Shown in pieces: positions 8,461 through 16,973 of a stretch of DNA of 43,694 nt (positions are counted from its first letter, which is position 1; every line of letters begins with the position of its first letter). The stretch lies in NCBI GenBank assembly GCA_030832645.1, contig JAURIR010000010.1, positions 1-43,694 on the forward strand, read 5' to 3'. Source of the DNA: Chitinophagales bacterium. GTDB lineage: Bacteria > Bacteroidota > Bacteroidia > Chitinophagales > Chitinophagaceae. Below the pieces are notes generated by a model. It worked only from the letters and a program-made list of their open reading frames with translations, was not told the DNA's origin and made no database searches. The translations under genes and the position numbers were made by a program.

Positions 8461-8997
8461 GTGCCCCAATCTTGCAAGACCATAAAATAAAGCAGTGGCA
8501 TGCATGCTTTGAAGAATTTGGTTCGACTTCAGCAATTCCTTTACTTCATCCACATCTAATAGGTGTACCTCGATTTCCTCGTTTGGATCCAACGTTTGTT
8601 CTGCTATTTTCTTCCCTCCGGTTGCAAGAAAAAAATGCATGAGATTGCTGTTAGTTGAGGGATTAGCGGAGGTTTTTCCTAAATATTCATAGGTACTGAA
8701 CTCATAGCCGGTTTCTTCTTTCAATTCTCTGGCAATGGCGGCCTGAAGATTTGCATCTTCTTTGTCTACACATCCTCCCGGAATTTCCATCATGGTCAAA
8801 CCAAGGGCATGACGATACTGTCGCTCGAATACAAACTTTCCTTCCTCGGTAACTGCCACAGCAGTAACCCATTCTGGAAATTCATATACATAATAGGGAT
8901 CGACAATAGAACCATCTTGCTTTTCGCAAGTATCTTTTCTTACCGTAAACCACAAATCCTTGAAAAGATATTCAGATGATAAAATTTTCCAATTCAT
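8449..8997 (-). CDS. NUDIX hydrolase (ADP-ribose pyrophosphatase-like)
   Basis: A 182-residue NUDIX protein that should hydrolyse a nucleoside diphosphate linked to another moiety, probably ADP-ribose or a nucleotide sugar. The N-terminus (ILSSEYLFKDLWFTVRKDTCE, positions 4-24) and VFERQYRHALGLTMMEIPGGCVD resemble the ADP-ribose pyrophosphatase group. The NUDIX box reads GCVDKEDANLQAAIARELKE followed by ETGYEF; it has one extra residue before REL compared with the canonical spacing, a variant that I believe occurs in Bacteroidota relatives. It is the last gene of the pnt-led group, three bases after the small secreted protein gene. The exact substrate is unresolved. Confidence 0.85.
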   Translation of the reverse strand: MNWKILSSEYLFKDLWFTVRKDTCEKQDGSIVDPYYVYEFPEWVTAVAVTEEGKFVFERQYRHALGLTMMEIPGGCVDKEDANLQAAIARELKEETGYEFSTYEYLGKTSANPSTNSNLMHFFLATGGKKIAEQTLDPNEEIEVHLLDVDEVKELLKSNQILQSMHATALFYGLARLGHLSY

Positions 8998-9000
8998 AAA

Positions 9001-9405
9001 TTAATTATTCCAGGTCAATACCAACGGACTGCTATTGTCTTTCAAACCCAATGCCTCCAATGCAGCATTGCTAAGTCGCAACTTCAAGCCTTCGTTTTCT
9101 TTTGCCGGCACCAACGAACCAAGCACTTTTGCATAAACTACCTGTTCGGTTTGCTGTGACTTAATTTTTATAATGGTCCCCGGCATCACGTCATTCATTA
9201 GAACATAATATTTTGAATCTTTCCAGCCACTATTGCTTTTGAAAATACCGTAAGTACTATTTTCAACAGAATGCATCTTGCCCTCTTTCTCCTGTTGTTT
9301 GTAGACAGATCTGAACTGTCCGCCTTCAGCAACAGATGCTTGGGCAGATGCAATCAAACATCCAATAGAAAAAACAAGCACCAAGAATAACTTCTGAAAA
9401 AACAT
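9001..9405 (-). CDS. Small secreted protein, probable RlpA-like double-psi beta-barrel
   Basis: A 134-residue protein with a clear signal peptide (hydrophobic core LFLVLVFSIGCLIASAQA, cleavage probably after AQA near residue 23). The mature part contains GTIIKIKSQQTEQVVYAKVLG and a distal LRLSNAALEALGL, which matches the pattern of double-psi beta-barrel domains such as RlpA, where DLSxAAAxxLG closes the barrel. The catalytic Asp/His arrangement of lytic transglycosylase RlpA is not evident, so a structural or peptidoglycan-binding role is more likely. It lies 20 bases after the RsmF-like gene and 3 bases before the NUDIX gene. The family call is from pattern recognition only. Confidence 0.5.
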   Translation of the reverse strand: MFFQKLFLVLVFSIGCLIASAQASVAEGGQFRSVYKQQEKEGKMHSVENSTYGIFKSNSGWKDSKYYVLMNDVMPGTIIKIKSQQTEQVVYAKVLGSLVPAKENEGLKLRLSNAALEALGLKDNSSPLVLTWNN

Positions 9406-9425
9406 GTCACAAATTAATCAATATT

Positions 9426-10796
9426 TTACTTGTGATCGTTTCGCATCATAATACGCCAAGACATAGGATAATTATTTTTAATTCTGCCGCTCACAACCTT
9501 TGCCCATCCTATTCCGCAACCTAGATAAGATACCAAATGAAGTCCCTCATGACAGTCCTGAACAGCTATATCCTCTTTTCTCAAGTAGCTGATTGCATCA
9601 ATTTTATTGAGTACTAACCGCTTTACTTCTGAAGAAAGCAACTCACTGAGCGCTAACTCATGATCAGGCACTAATCCTTTTTTCATAACAGCACCCACTT
9701 TTACTCCAGATTTTCTCAAACGCAGATGACTCTTGAGCAGCCCCCTTAGGCTCAAATGATTTTCTCTCACTGCATATATCACTTCGTCCTCTTCGAAAAT
9801 CAACGCCCCTTCTGGTTTGATCCATGACGCCAACTCAGTTCTTGTATTTAATGTTTTTACATTGGAGGTGTGTTCAGACATATAGCTGACATTGGAAGAA
9901 TCATTTTTTTGCAATACGCCGCAAAAAAATCCTTCCCCCATTATTTTATCAGGATAAAATCTATATCCATATGCTGCATGCTTTGAAGAATGCGACTCAA
10001 CCACCTTCCATTCGACAGGAGTTTCGATTGATAAAGAAGAAAAAATTCCTGCATCCATTAAAAAATCCAAATTTCCTTCGTTTTCAGAAGTGGAATACGA
10101 ACAAGTAGAGTATATCAAATATCCTCCTGGTTTTAGCGCTTGAGTGGCTGCTTGCAGGATTCTTTGCTGCCTCAAGGAACAAAAATTAACCATGTCAATA
10201 TTCCATTCTTTCATGGCCCCTTCGTCTTTCCTGAACAATCCGCTGCCACTGCAGGGTGCATCTACCATCACAACATCAAACAACTCTCCTACTCCCAAAA
10301 AGTCAGCTGGATCGTTATTGGATATATACATTTTTGCAGATCCCCACTTCACTGTATTCTCATACAGAACAGGCACTCTTGATCCGATGATTTCATTCGA
10401 GAGCACAAAATCAAATTGGTCCATTGAAGCCAACAAGCTGCTCTTTCCGCCTGGAGCCGCACATAGATCCAAGACTTTTAATTCGGTTTGATTTGGTAGT
10501 AGTTGTTCAACCACATGGTGAATGAACATACTGGAGGCCTCTTGCACATAATAAGCACCTGCATGCAGCAGTGGATCAAGTGTATACTTTGGTCGCTCTT
10601 TTAAATAAACTCCGTTCTTGCACCACGGAACTTGTTGAAGCATTTCTTCAGAAAAATGATGATTTCCTTCCGTTGGTTTCAATGGATTGAAACGAATAGA
10701 ATTGACCGATTGCTGCTCATGCGCTGCAATAAAGTCAGCTCTAGAAAATCCGGCACAATCAGAGATTGAGTCTATAAAGCCTCGGGGGAAGTTCAT
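9426..10796 (-). CDS. rRNA cytosine-C5 methyltransferase, RsmF/NOP2 family
   Basis: A 456-residue SAM-dependent RNA m5C methyltransferase. The SAM-binding motif is LDLCAAPGGKSSLLAS, motif IV with its cysteine is VDAPCSGSGLFRKDEG, and motif VI with the nucleophilic cysteine is YSTCSYSTSENE. The C-terminal 150 residues form the RsmF_B-type extension with LRGLLKSHLRLRKSGVKVG. This architecture fits E. coli RsmF (C1407 of 16S rRNA) better than RsmB, because no N-terminal NusB-like domain is present. The ATG at 10796 overlaps the stop of the M28 peptidase gene as ATGA, so translation is probably coupled. Confidence 0.88.
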   Translation of the reverse strand: MNFPRGFIDSISDCAGFSRADFIAAHEQQSVNSIRFNPLKPTEGNHHFSEEMLQQVPWCKNGVYLKERPKYTLDPLLHAGAYYVQEASSMFIHHVVEQLLPNQTELKVLDLCAAPGGKSSLLASMDQFDFVLSNEIIGSRVPVLYENTVKWGSAKMYISNNDPADFLGVGELFDVVMVDAPCSGSGLFRKDEGAMKEWNIDMVNFCSLRQQRILQAATQALKPGGYLIYSTCSYSTSENEGNLDFLMDAGIFSSLSIETPVEWKVVESHSSKHAAYGYRFYPDKIMGEGFFCGVLQKNDSSNVSYMSEHTSNVKTLNTRTELASWIKPEGALIFEEDEVIYAVRENHLSLRGLLKSHLRLRKSGVKVGAVMKKGLVPDHELALSELLSSEVKRLVLNKIDAISYLRKEDIAVQDCHEGLHLVSYLGCGIGWAKVVSGRIKNNYPMSWRIMMRNDHK

Positions 10797-13021
10797 TTTG
10801 AAAGAATGCTCAATGCTTCTTGAACAGCACCGTCGAATTTCAAAATGGTCTTCGCTAAAATTTCAATGCGCTCTTTTGTTTCACTCCAGTTGCTTTCTTC
10901 AATACCCTCGCGCAATCCAGGCAAGGTCTTCACACCATAACCAGTGTAATAGCCGGGTGCATATATCTGGTGCTTGTACCATGGTCTGCGTGGCAATCCA
11001 TTTTCATAGAGCAACTTTTGTTCTGCCTGGTATAGAATTTGATTGAGTGAATTCAAGGAAGCAGCATCTAATTTTTCTGCTTTTGAAATCGATGCCTTCA
11101 GCGCATCGGTCGTTTTTTTCAATTGTGCGATGGCATTTTCAACCGGACTAAAATCCAAATAAGGAACAGAAGGCTTAGCAGTTGGAAGCTTGAAATGCTC
11201 CTTTGGATCGGCAGCCAATTGGTAAACTTTCTCTGCAATCAATTTATTTTCTATTTCTACCTGCGACCTGGAATTATCAATCAACGTTTTTATTTCTGAG
11301 AAATAATCATTGATGGTACTGGTTAAAATAGAATAATCGAAGGGCAACACATCTGCATTGGCCATTCGAAGCATCATTCTACCCGCTGTCTTTGCCAATG
11401 CAATACCGTATTGGAGTCCAGGATCTTTGAATCGGATAAAATGATCATAGGAATCATAAATCGAGTGATACTCTCCTCCACTTCCCTCACCACCAAAACC
11501 AACATTGCCCGATGGTATTCCTAAATGTTGGAAGAACGGAGAATAATCTGAACCTGCACCCAAGGCACCAATTTTCATATACTTGTTTCCATACAACCTT
11601 GATTTGGCAGATTTATCGGCATTTGCGAGGGCGCGTGCATACCTTCTCTCTGCAATGGATACACCGGTTTGTGGATCAATAACATCCTGTGTAATTTCAT
11701 TTACATATTTTTCCAACGCATGAGAACCACCGAATCCGATAAATCCTCTGCTGTTGCCATCCGAATTCAAATACATCACCGCTTTTTTCTTTAACTCTTC
11801 GGCATGATCTTCTACCCACTCAGTGGATCCAAGCAAAGAAGGTTCTTCTCCATCCCAAGCACAAAAAATTACTGTACGTTTTGGTTTTATTCCTTTTTTT
11901 GCCAACTCGCCAATTGCACGTGCTTCGTCCATTTCTGCCACCATGCCACTCAACGGATCTGACGCGCCGTTCACCCAACCGTCGTGGTGATTACCTCTGA
12001 TGACCCATTGATCAGGAAATTCCGTTCCCTTCATGGTTGCAATCACATTATAAATGGGCTTCATATCCCAATTGAACTCTAATTTCAAATGAACTTTTGC
12101 TTCGCTCGGACCAGCATGATAGGTAATGGGCAAACCCCCTCTCCACTCTTCGGGTACTACTGGACCTTTCAACGATTTCAACAAAGGCAATGCATCTTCG
12201 TAAGAAATGGGAAGCACTGGAATTTTCATGATTGTAGTAATCTCTTCTCTTTTTAAACGTTTTGCATCTGGAGTAGATCCAATGCCCGGTGTAGTAGGAT
12301 CACCTGGATATACAGGCATGTCCATCACAGAACCGCGTTGAACAGATTGTTCCGGGCGAAAAGGACCTGTGGGATAAACATCACCCTGAAAATATCCGTC
12401 TTCGCGAGGATCAGAATAGATCAAACAACCAATCGCACCATGTTCAGCCGCCACCTTGGGTTTGATACCCCTCCATGAACCTCCGTATTTTGCAATCACT
12501 ATTTTTCCTTTTACACTGATGCCCATTTTATCCAACACTTCGTAATCGGCAGGAACTCCCCAATTCACGAAAACCAATTCAGCTGTTACATCTCCATCTG
12601 CAGAAAAAGCATTGTAGGTTGGAAGCTGCTCGGAAAGCTGTCCGGATGTGCGATCTTCTTTCAAGGCTGTTTCTTGCAGTCTTGCTTTGTAAGGATTGGA
12701 GCCCAGCAATTCAAGTTGACGAAATTTAGGAGTAGGAAAAAGAACCGTGTAGGTTGCTATTTCTGTTTCGTATCCCCATTGACGAAAATATTTCGCCATG
12801 TATTCCGCATTGGCCTTGCCTTGCACCGAACCAACATGATGTGGACGCGAAGAAAGAAATTTTAGCCACGTATCCTGGTCATTTGCATTTAGGTATGTAT
12901 CGAATTGTTTCTCTGCCTCCACTTGCTTAGCAACATTGGAAGAGAAAAAGCCTGAAATTTTTTGCTGAGAAAATCCTGCTAGAAATAAAAGTGAAAAACA
13001 AGAAGTAATAATAAGACGCAT
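10793..13021 (-). CDS. Secreted M28 metallopeptidase (glutamate carboxypeptidase II-like)
   Basis: A 742-residue secreted zinc peptidase. The start at 13021 (MRLIITSCFSLLFLAGFSQQ) gives a standard signal peptide; the frame extends 14 codons further to 13063 but that stretch is not signal-like. A protease-associated domain occupies roughly residues 150-330. The M28 catalytic domain shows zinc ligands in RGNHHDGWVNGASDPLSG (His, Asp), DGEEPSLLGSTEW (Glu pair), LNSDGNSRG (Asp) and GEYHSIYDSYDHF (His). The C-terminus resembles the transferrin-receptor-like dimerisation domain. This three-domain order is that of glutamate carboxypeptidase II/NAALADase. The bacterial substrate is unknown; general peptide scavenging is most likely. 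It follows pntB by 59 bases and overlaps the RsmF-like gene by 4. Confidence 0.9.
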   Translation of the reverse strand: MRLIITSCFSLLFLAGFSQQKISGFFSSNVAKQVEAEKQFDTYLNANDQDTWLKFLSSRPHHVGSVQGKANAEYMAKYFRQWGYETEIATYTVLFPTPKFRQLELLGSNPYKARLQETALKEDRTSGQLSEQLPTYNAFSADGDVTAELVFVNWGVPADYEVLDKMGISVKGKIVIAKYGGSWRGIKPKVAAEHGAIGCLIYSDPREDGYFQGDVYPTGPFRPEQSVQRGSVMDMPVYPGDPTTPGIGSTPDAKRLKREEITTIMKIPVLPISYEDALPLLKSLKGPVVPEEWRGGLPITYHAGPSEAKVHLKLEFNWDMKPIYNVIATMKGTEFPDQWVIRGNHHDGWVNGASDPLSGMVAEMDEARAIGELAKKGIKPKRTVIFCAWDGEEPSLLGSTEWVEDHAEELKKKAVMYLNSDGNSRGFIGFGGSHALEKYVNEITQDVIDPQTGVSIAERRYARALANADKSAKSRLYGNKYMKIGALGAGSDYSPFFQHLGIPSGNVGFGGEGSGGEYHSIYDSYDHFIRFKDPGLQYGIALAKTAGRMMLRMANADVLPFDYSILTSTINDYFSEIKTLIDNSRSQVEIENKLIAEKVYQLAADPKEHFKLPTAKPSVPYLDFSPVENAIAQLKKTTDALKASISKAEKLDAASLNSLNQILYQAEQKLLYENGLPRRPWYKHQIYAPGYYTGYGVKTLPGLREGIEESNWSETKERIEILAKTILKFDGAVQEALSILSK

Positions 13022-13080
13022 GGAAATGAATTTAGATTCCTTAAAAATAAGAAATCCATTCATGAAAATGCAACCAGAAA

Positions 13081-14487
13081 TCAGAGATTTCTCACTTCGG
13101 CAAGCAGATCTTGCAATGCTTTTTTAGCATCTCCAAAAAGCATAGAAGTTTTGGGCTGGAAGAACAATTGATTTTCAATTCCGGCATACCCAGGTTTCAT
13201 GCTGCGCTTGTTTACAATCACGTGCTTGGCTTCTTCCACTTCCAAAATTGGCATACCGTAAATAGGTGAAGATGGATCGGATTTTGCAGCGGGATTTACT
13301 ACATCGTTTGCACCGAGTATCAATACAACATCTGTATTTTTAAATTCTTCGTTGGCTTGTTCCATTTCGAGCAATTTCTCGTAACTCACATCTGCTTCTG
13401 CCAACAAAACGTTCATATGACCGGGCATACGACCCGCTACTGGATGAATGGCATACTTCACTTCCACACCCTTTGCTTCCAATGTTTTCTCCAATTCGTG
13501 GCAAACATGTTGAGCTTGTGCAACGGCTAAACCATATCCTGGAACAATCATCACTTTATTTGCGTAACTCATTACTACAGCAGCATCACTCAGGGTTACT
13601 TCTTTGTAGGTACCCCCTAGTTGAGCTCCACCACCCGCAACAGCGCTGCCTCCAAATGATCCGATCAATACATTTTGAAGTGAGCGGTTCATAGCCTTGC
13701 ACATCAGGATTGTTAGCAATGTACCTGCTGCACCTACCAATATACCACCTGTCAACATCACTTTGTTGTCGTATAAAAATCCACCGCATGCAGCGGCAAC
13801 TCCAGTAAAAGAATTCAATAGGGAAATCACCACGGGCATATCTGCACCGCCAATAGGAAGCACAAAAAAGATTCCATAAATCAATGCCAATACAACTACT
13901 CCGTAAAAAAACAATTCCAGTTGAGCAGGTCTGTTCAACACATTGTTTGAAGCTAGTAGTAGAGTGAGCAACAACAAAACAATATTGATGATATGCTGGC
14001 CTTTGAAAGCAAAATCTTTTATGCTGCCATTCAATTTACCCCAGGCAATCATGCTACCAGCGAACGAAACAGAACCAATGATCAAACCAAGCATAATGAT
14101 CAATAAACTGGTTTGGTTGAGGAGAGAAGGATCTCCGGCATGTATAAGATGACGAAACTCAATTACTGAAATCAATGCCGCACAGGCTCCACCCATTCCG
14201 TTGAAAAGGCTTACCATTTCAGGCATAGCGGTCATTTGCACTCTTTTTGCCATGAGGGTTCCCGCAATGGTTCCTATAAAAAGTGCAGCGAAAATCCAAG
14301 CATAGTTACCTAACTTTTGTCCGTTCTCCTCGTATAGAAATATAGTTCCAACAATCGCAATTAACATTCCAAAAGCTGCAATGAGATTACCATTTCTGGC
14401 AGAAGCAGGATTGGACAACATTTTCAATCCCACGATAAAAGTTATCGAGCCAATCAAATAACAGAGCACCAGAAGATTCAGTTCCAT
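13081..14487 (-). CDS. pntB: NAD(P) transhydrogenase subunit beta PntB
   Basis: The beta subunit of proton-translocating transhydrogenase, which uses the proton gradient to drive NADH + NADP+ to NAD+ + NADPH. The 468-residue protein begins with about nine membrane helices (domain II). It ends in the soluble NADP(H)-binding domain III with IVPGYGLAVAQAQHV, HPVAGRMPGHMNVLLAEA, DVVLILGANDVVNPAA and SMKPGYAGIENQLFF. It is the third gene of pntAa-pntAb-pntB, 21 bases after pntAb. All three subunit genes look intact. Confidence 0.97.
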   Translation of the reverse strand: MELNLLVLCYLIGSITFIVGLKMLSNPASARNGNLIAAFGMLIAIVGTIFLYEENGQKLGNYAWIFAALFIGTIAGTLMAKRVQMTAMPEMVSLFNGMGGACAALISVIEFRHLIHAGDPSLLNQTSLLIIMLGLIIGSVSFAGSMIAWGKLNGSIKDFAFKGQHIINIVLLLLTLLLASNNVLNRPAQLELFFYGVVVLALIYGIFFVLPIGGADMPVVISLLNSFTGVAAACGGFLYDNKVMLTGGILVGAAGTLLTILMCKAMNRSLQNVLIGSFGGSAVAGGGAQLGGTYKEVTLSDAAVVMSYANKVMIVPGYGLAVAQAQHVCHELEKTLEAKGVEVKYAIHPVAGRMPGHMNVLLAEADVSYEKLLEMEQANEEFKNTDVVLILGANDVVNPAAKSDPSSPIYGMPILEVEEAKHVIVNKRSMKPGYAGIENQLFFQPKTSMLFGDAKKALQDLLAEVRNL

Positions 14488-14508
14488 CAGATCCTAAGTT
14501 TGAATGAA

Positions 14509-14817
14509 TTATTTTTTCTTCTTGAACATTTCCAACATCCTGTCGGTAACAACAAATCCGCCAACCACGTTCAAGGTTCCTAAAACCACTGCTAAAAATC
14601 CAAGCACCAGTGCCAGTACATTTCCCTCCTCTGCTTTTCCCATCACTATGATAGCACCAATGATAACAACTCCGTGAATGGCGTTGGCGCCGCTCATGAG
14701 AGGTGTATGCAATACACTCGGTACTCTTCCGATCACTTCAATACCAACAAAAATCATCAAAACGACAACATATATCATCTCCTGATGCGCTGCGATCCAT
14801 TGAAAGATTTGATCCAT
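14509..14817 (-). CDS. pntAb: NAD(P) transhydrogenase alpha subunit, membrane part (PntAb)
   Basis: A 102-residue membrane protein corresponding to the C-terminal transmembrane portion of E. coli PntA, encoded here as a separate polypeptide as in Rhodospirillum-type transhydrogenases. Three hydrophobic helices are visible (about residues 14-30, 47-63 and 67-90). The conserved VPSVLHTPLMSGANAIHGVVIIGA motif, spanning about residues 33-56, is diagnostic of the family. It sits between pntAa (16 bases) and pntB (21 bases). Confidence 0.95.
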   Translation of the reverse strand: MDQIFQWIAAHQEMIYVVVLMIFVGIEVIGRVPSVLHTPLMSGANAIHGVVIIGAIIVMGKAEEGNVLALVLGFLAVVLGTLNVVGGFVVTDRMLEMFKKKK

Positions 14818-14833
14818 AATCTAGTTTTTAAAA

Positions 14834-15904
14834 TCATGCTTGAGCACGAGAACCCTTTACCAAATCATCGTCAACATCAACAGTTAATTGTCCCTCTTTC
14901 GAAATGATGAGTTGCAAAAAGTTCAATATATTTTTTCCGTAAAGTTTGCTGGCATCGGAAGGCATGGTGGCAGGCAAGTTACTGTCGCCAATGATCGATA
15001 CCCCATTAAAGTATACGGTCTCTCTATTTTTTGTGAGTGGCGTATTTCCACCTGTAGATGCAGCCAAGTCAACAATCACACTTCCTCTGCGCATCGATTG
15101 TACCATTTCTTCAGTGATGAGGATTGGTGCTTTCTTGCCAGGTATCTGTGCAGTGGTGATGACGATATCGGCTTTTGCGACGCTCTCTGCAATTTTCAAC
15201 GACTGATTCTTTTTATACTCTTCCGATTGTTCTACTGCATATCCACCTGCTGAAGAGGCATCTGCAGCACCTTGGATTTCAATAAACTTTGCTCCCAAAC
15301 TCTGTACTTCTTCTTTTACTGCAGGACGGGTATCAAATACTTCTACTACAGCACCTAGTCTTTTAGCAGTGGCAATAGCTTGCAACCCTGCAACACCCGC
15401 TCCGAGGATCAATACTTTCGCTGGAGCTATACTACCTGCAGCAGTCATGAACATTGGAAAATACCTACCGTAAGCATTGGCAGCAGTCAGTACTGCTTTG
15501 TAACCCGCTATATTGGCCTGGCTGGACAGGATATCCATACTTTGTGCTCTGGTTGTTCGAGGTAAAAGCTCCATGCTGAATACGACAGCACCTTGCTGGT
15601 TCCAGTTGCGGATCCTTTCGGTCTCGAATCTGGCTTGGTACATACCAATTAACACGACACCGTTTCTGATGGAAACAGTGGGAGGATGAATAGAAAGGAT
15701 GATATCTGCCTTCTCGGCAATTTCTGCAGAGGACTTTATTTCGGCACCTGCTGAACGGTAATCTTCGTCGGAACAAAAAGCAGTGATTCCTGCACCACTT
15801 TCAACCCACACCGATATGTTCTTTTTAATTAGCTGTGCAGCACCTTCTGCAATAAGAGAAACCCTTGTTTCTGGAGAAATTTCTTTTAAAACACCAACGA
15901 CCAT
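14834..15904 (-). CDS. pntAa: NAD(P) transhydrogenase alpha subunit, NAD-binding part (PntAa)
   Basis: The soluble NAD(H)-binding domain I, 356 residues, related to alanine dehydrogenase. The N-terminus VVGVLKEISPETRVSLIAEGA is family-typical. The Rossmann dinucleotide motif is VLILGAGVAGLQAIATAKRLG, followed by VEVFDTRPAVKEEVQSLGAKF, and the mobile-loop/nucleotide region includes ITTAQIPGKKAPILIT. A TTG at 15913 is in frame, but ATG at 15904 is preferred because it matches family starts and follows a perfect -7 element at the right distance. It is the first gene of the probable seven-gene transcript that ends with the NUDIX gene. Confidence 0.95.
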   Translation of the reverse strand: MVVGVLKEISPETRVSLIAEGAAQLIKKNISVWVESGAGITAFCSDEDYRSAGAEIKSSAEIAEKADIILSIHPPTVSIRNGVVLIGMYQARFETERIRNWNQQGAVVFSMELLPRTTRAQSMDILSSQANIAGYKAVLTAANAYGRYFPMFMTAAGSIAPAKVLILGAGVAGLQAIATAKRLGAVVEVFDTRPAVKEEVQSLGAKFIEIQGAADASSAGGYAVEQSEEYKKNQSLKIAESVAKADIVITTAQIPGKKAPILITEEMVQSMRRGSVIVDLAASTGGNTPLTKNRETVYFNGVSIIGDSNLPATMPSDASKLYGKNILNFLQLIISKEGQLTVDVDDDLVKGSRAQA

Positions 15905-15921
15905 GGAGTTCAATTAAGGGG

Positions 15922-15929
15922 CAAAAGTA
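15922..15929 (-). promoter_or_regulatory. -7 element of the pnt operon
   Basis: Minus-strand TACTTTTG matches TAnnTTTG exactly and ends 17 bases before the pntAa ATG. This supports transcription starting here rather than reading in from the thyA-folA group upstream. The -33 region is unclear. Confidence 0.5.
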
Positions 15930-15961
15930 GTCAAAAACTTGATCTTTAATTTGGGTGATTT

Positions 15962-16444
15962 TTAGAACCTGATCATAAAATCAAGCTTTTCTTTGAAATC
16001 TTTTTTAAAAAAAAGGATTCCTACAAAAAACAAATCGATAGAGCAGGTAACTTTTTTGTTTTTTTTGATTTCCAACCAGCTGTTTTCGAATTCGGATGAA
16101 TGATGGATGCCAATAAAAAAGCAGCAATCCTGCTCCCCCATCTGATCCATTGCTTTTCGCGTTTTCTCAAACAACCTGCCATCATTTGACGACTGGGAAA
16201 TCAGATGAACCTGCAAATATGGATAATATGACTTCACCCTATGCAGAAGCAAATTGCATTTACGATTGACTGCATTGCTGTATTGTTGAACGGGGAATTC
16301 GGAGGGCGTCTCTTGGCTCGACTTATTTAAAACATTTATGATAAAGTCAAAAACAAAAGGAGAATGTACTCCATGTCCCTTGCTATTGGAACCCCTCCAT
16401 AGATAGAGGAGGTATTTCTGAAGTAACCGAAACTTGCTGTACAT
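15962..16444 (-). CDS. Core-deleted relative of a class I SAM methyltransferase
   Basis: A 160-residue protein of unknown function. Its N-terminus (KYLLYLWRGSNSKGHGVHSP then FVFDFIINVL, residues 10-39) and its C-terminus (VTCSIDLFFVGILFFKKDF then KEKLDFMIRF, residues 132-160) match, as I recall them, the ends of a Bacteroidota family of putative SAM-dependent methyltransferases of about 240-270 residues. The middle is short: after NLLLHRVKSYYPYLQVHLIS the glycine-rich SAM site is absent, and the usual acidic DDIHW-like motif appears as IGIHHSSEFENSW. The frame is intact, so this is an in-frame reduced protein, not an obvious frameshifted pseudogene. ATG at 16444 is chosen (11 bases after folA stop); an upstream in-frame ATG at 16474 would overlap folA. 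Confidence 0.65.
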   Translation of the reverse strand: MYSKFRLLQKYLLYLWRGSNSKGHGVHSPFVFDFIINVLNKSSQETPSEFPVQQYSNAVNRKCNLLLHRVKSYYPYLQVHLISQSSNDGRLFEKTRKAMDQMGEQDCCFFIGIHHSSEFENSWLEIKKNKKVTCSIDLFFVGILFFKKDFKEKLDFMIRF

Positions 16445-16455
16445 GTTGAAGGCGC

Positions 16456-16962
16456 TTAGCTTTTCCGCTTCCATGTTTCAAAACTATACGCATAGGAATG
16501 TTTCTCATCGGCAAGATGTTTGTCCTCAGAGATCAATGCAAAGATGGTTGTGTCGATTGCAGTAAAATATGTATCTGCAGTTGGAAAACTGGCGTGCACC
16601 TTGGTGAGATAGATAGTGTCTACCTCTTCAACTGTTTGGTTATATATTTCGCTTCCGCCAATGATGAATACTTCTTTGTAACCCTCCTTCTCAGTGATAT
16701 CGATTGCTTCCTGAACAGTAGAAACCACTTTCACTCCTTCGTGATGTTTGTAAAGTGCTGGTTGGCGTGTAATAACAATATTTAACCTTCCTGGTAAGGC
16801 TTTTGAACCGATCGACTCAAAGGTTTTTCTTCCCATCACGACCGACATGCCCCAAGTAAGATTTTTAAAAAACTTCATATCGTTGGGCAACTTCCAAAGC
16901 AATTGATTGTCTTTGCCAATGGCATTGTCTTCGGCTGCTGCAACTACGATTGATACCTTCAT
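16456..16962 (-). CDS. folA: Dihydrofolate reductase FolA
   Basis: Reduces dihydrofolate to tetrahydrofolate with NADPH, regenerating the cofactor oxidised by ThyA. The 168-residue length is normal. The N-terminal IVVAAAEDNAIGKDNQLLW includes the mobile loop, LPNDMKFFKNLTWG carries the acidic active-site residue, VVMGRKTFESIG and LPGRLNIVITR bind NADPH, and VFIIGGSEIYNQ is the C-terminal glycine motif. It follows thyA by 11 bases and precedes the reduced methyltransferase-like gene by 11. Confidence 0.97.
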   Translation of the reverse strand: MKVSIVVAAAEDNAIGKDNQLLWKLPNDMKFFKNLTWGMSVVMGRKTFESIGSKALPGRLNIVITRQPALYKHHEGVKVVSTVQEAIDITEKEGYKEVFIIGGSEIYNQTVEEVDTIYLTKVHASFPTADTYFTAIDTTIFALISEDKHLADEKHSYAYSFETWKRKS

Positions 16963-16973
16963 CCAAATAAATA

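Noticed and set aside
8735-8800. NUDIX box with one extra residue
   Set aside because: All metal-binding Glu residues of REL-x-EE remain and similar Bacteroidota sequences appear to have the same spacing.
10793-13021. Folate-polyglutamate salvage system linking the glutamate carboxypeptidase II-like peptidase to folC/folA/thyA
   Set aside because: The peptidase family is broad, no folate transporter is nearby, and proximity within 10 kb of unrelated operons is weak evidence.
13586-13789. Other overlapping reading frames, such as the one inside pntB
   Set aside because: These are antisense or out-of-frame shadows of strongly conserved genes with no independent support.
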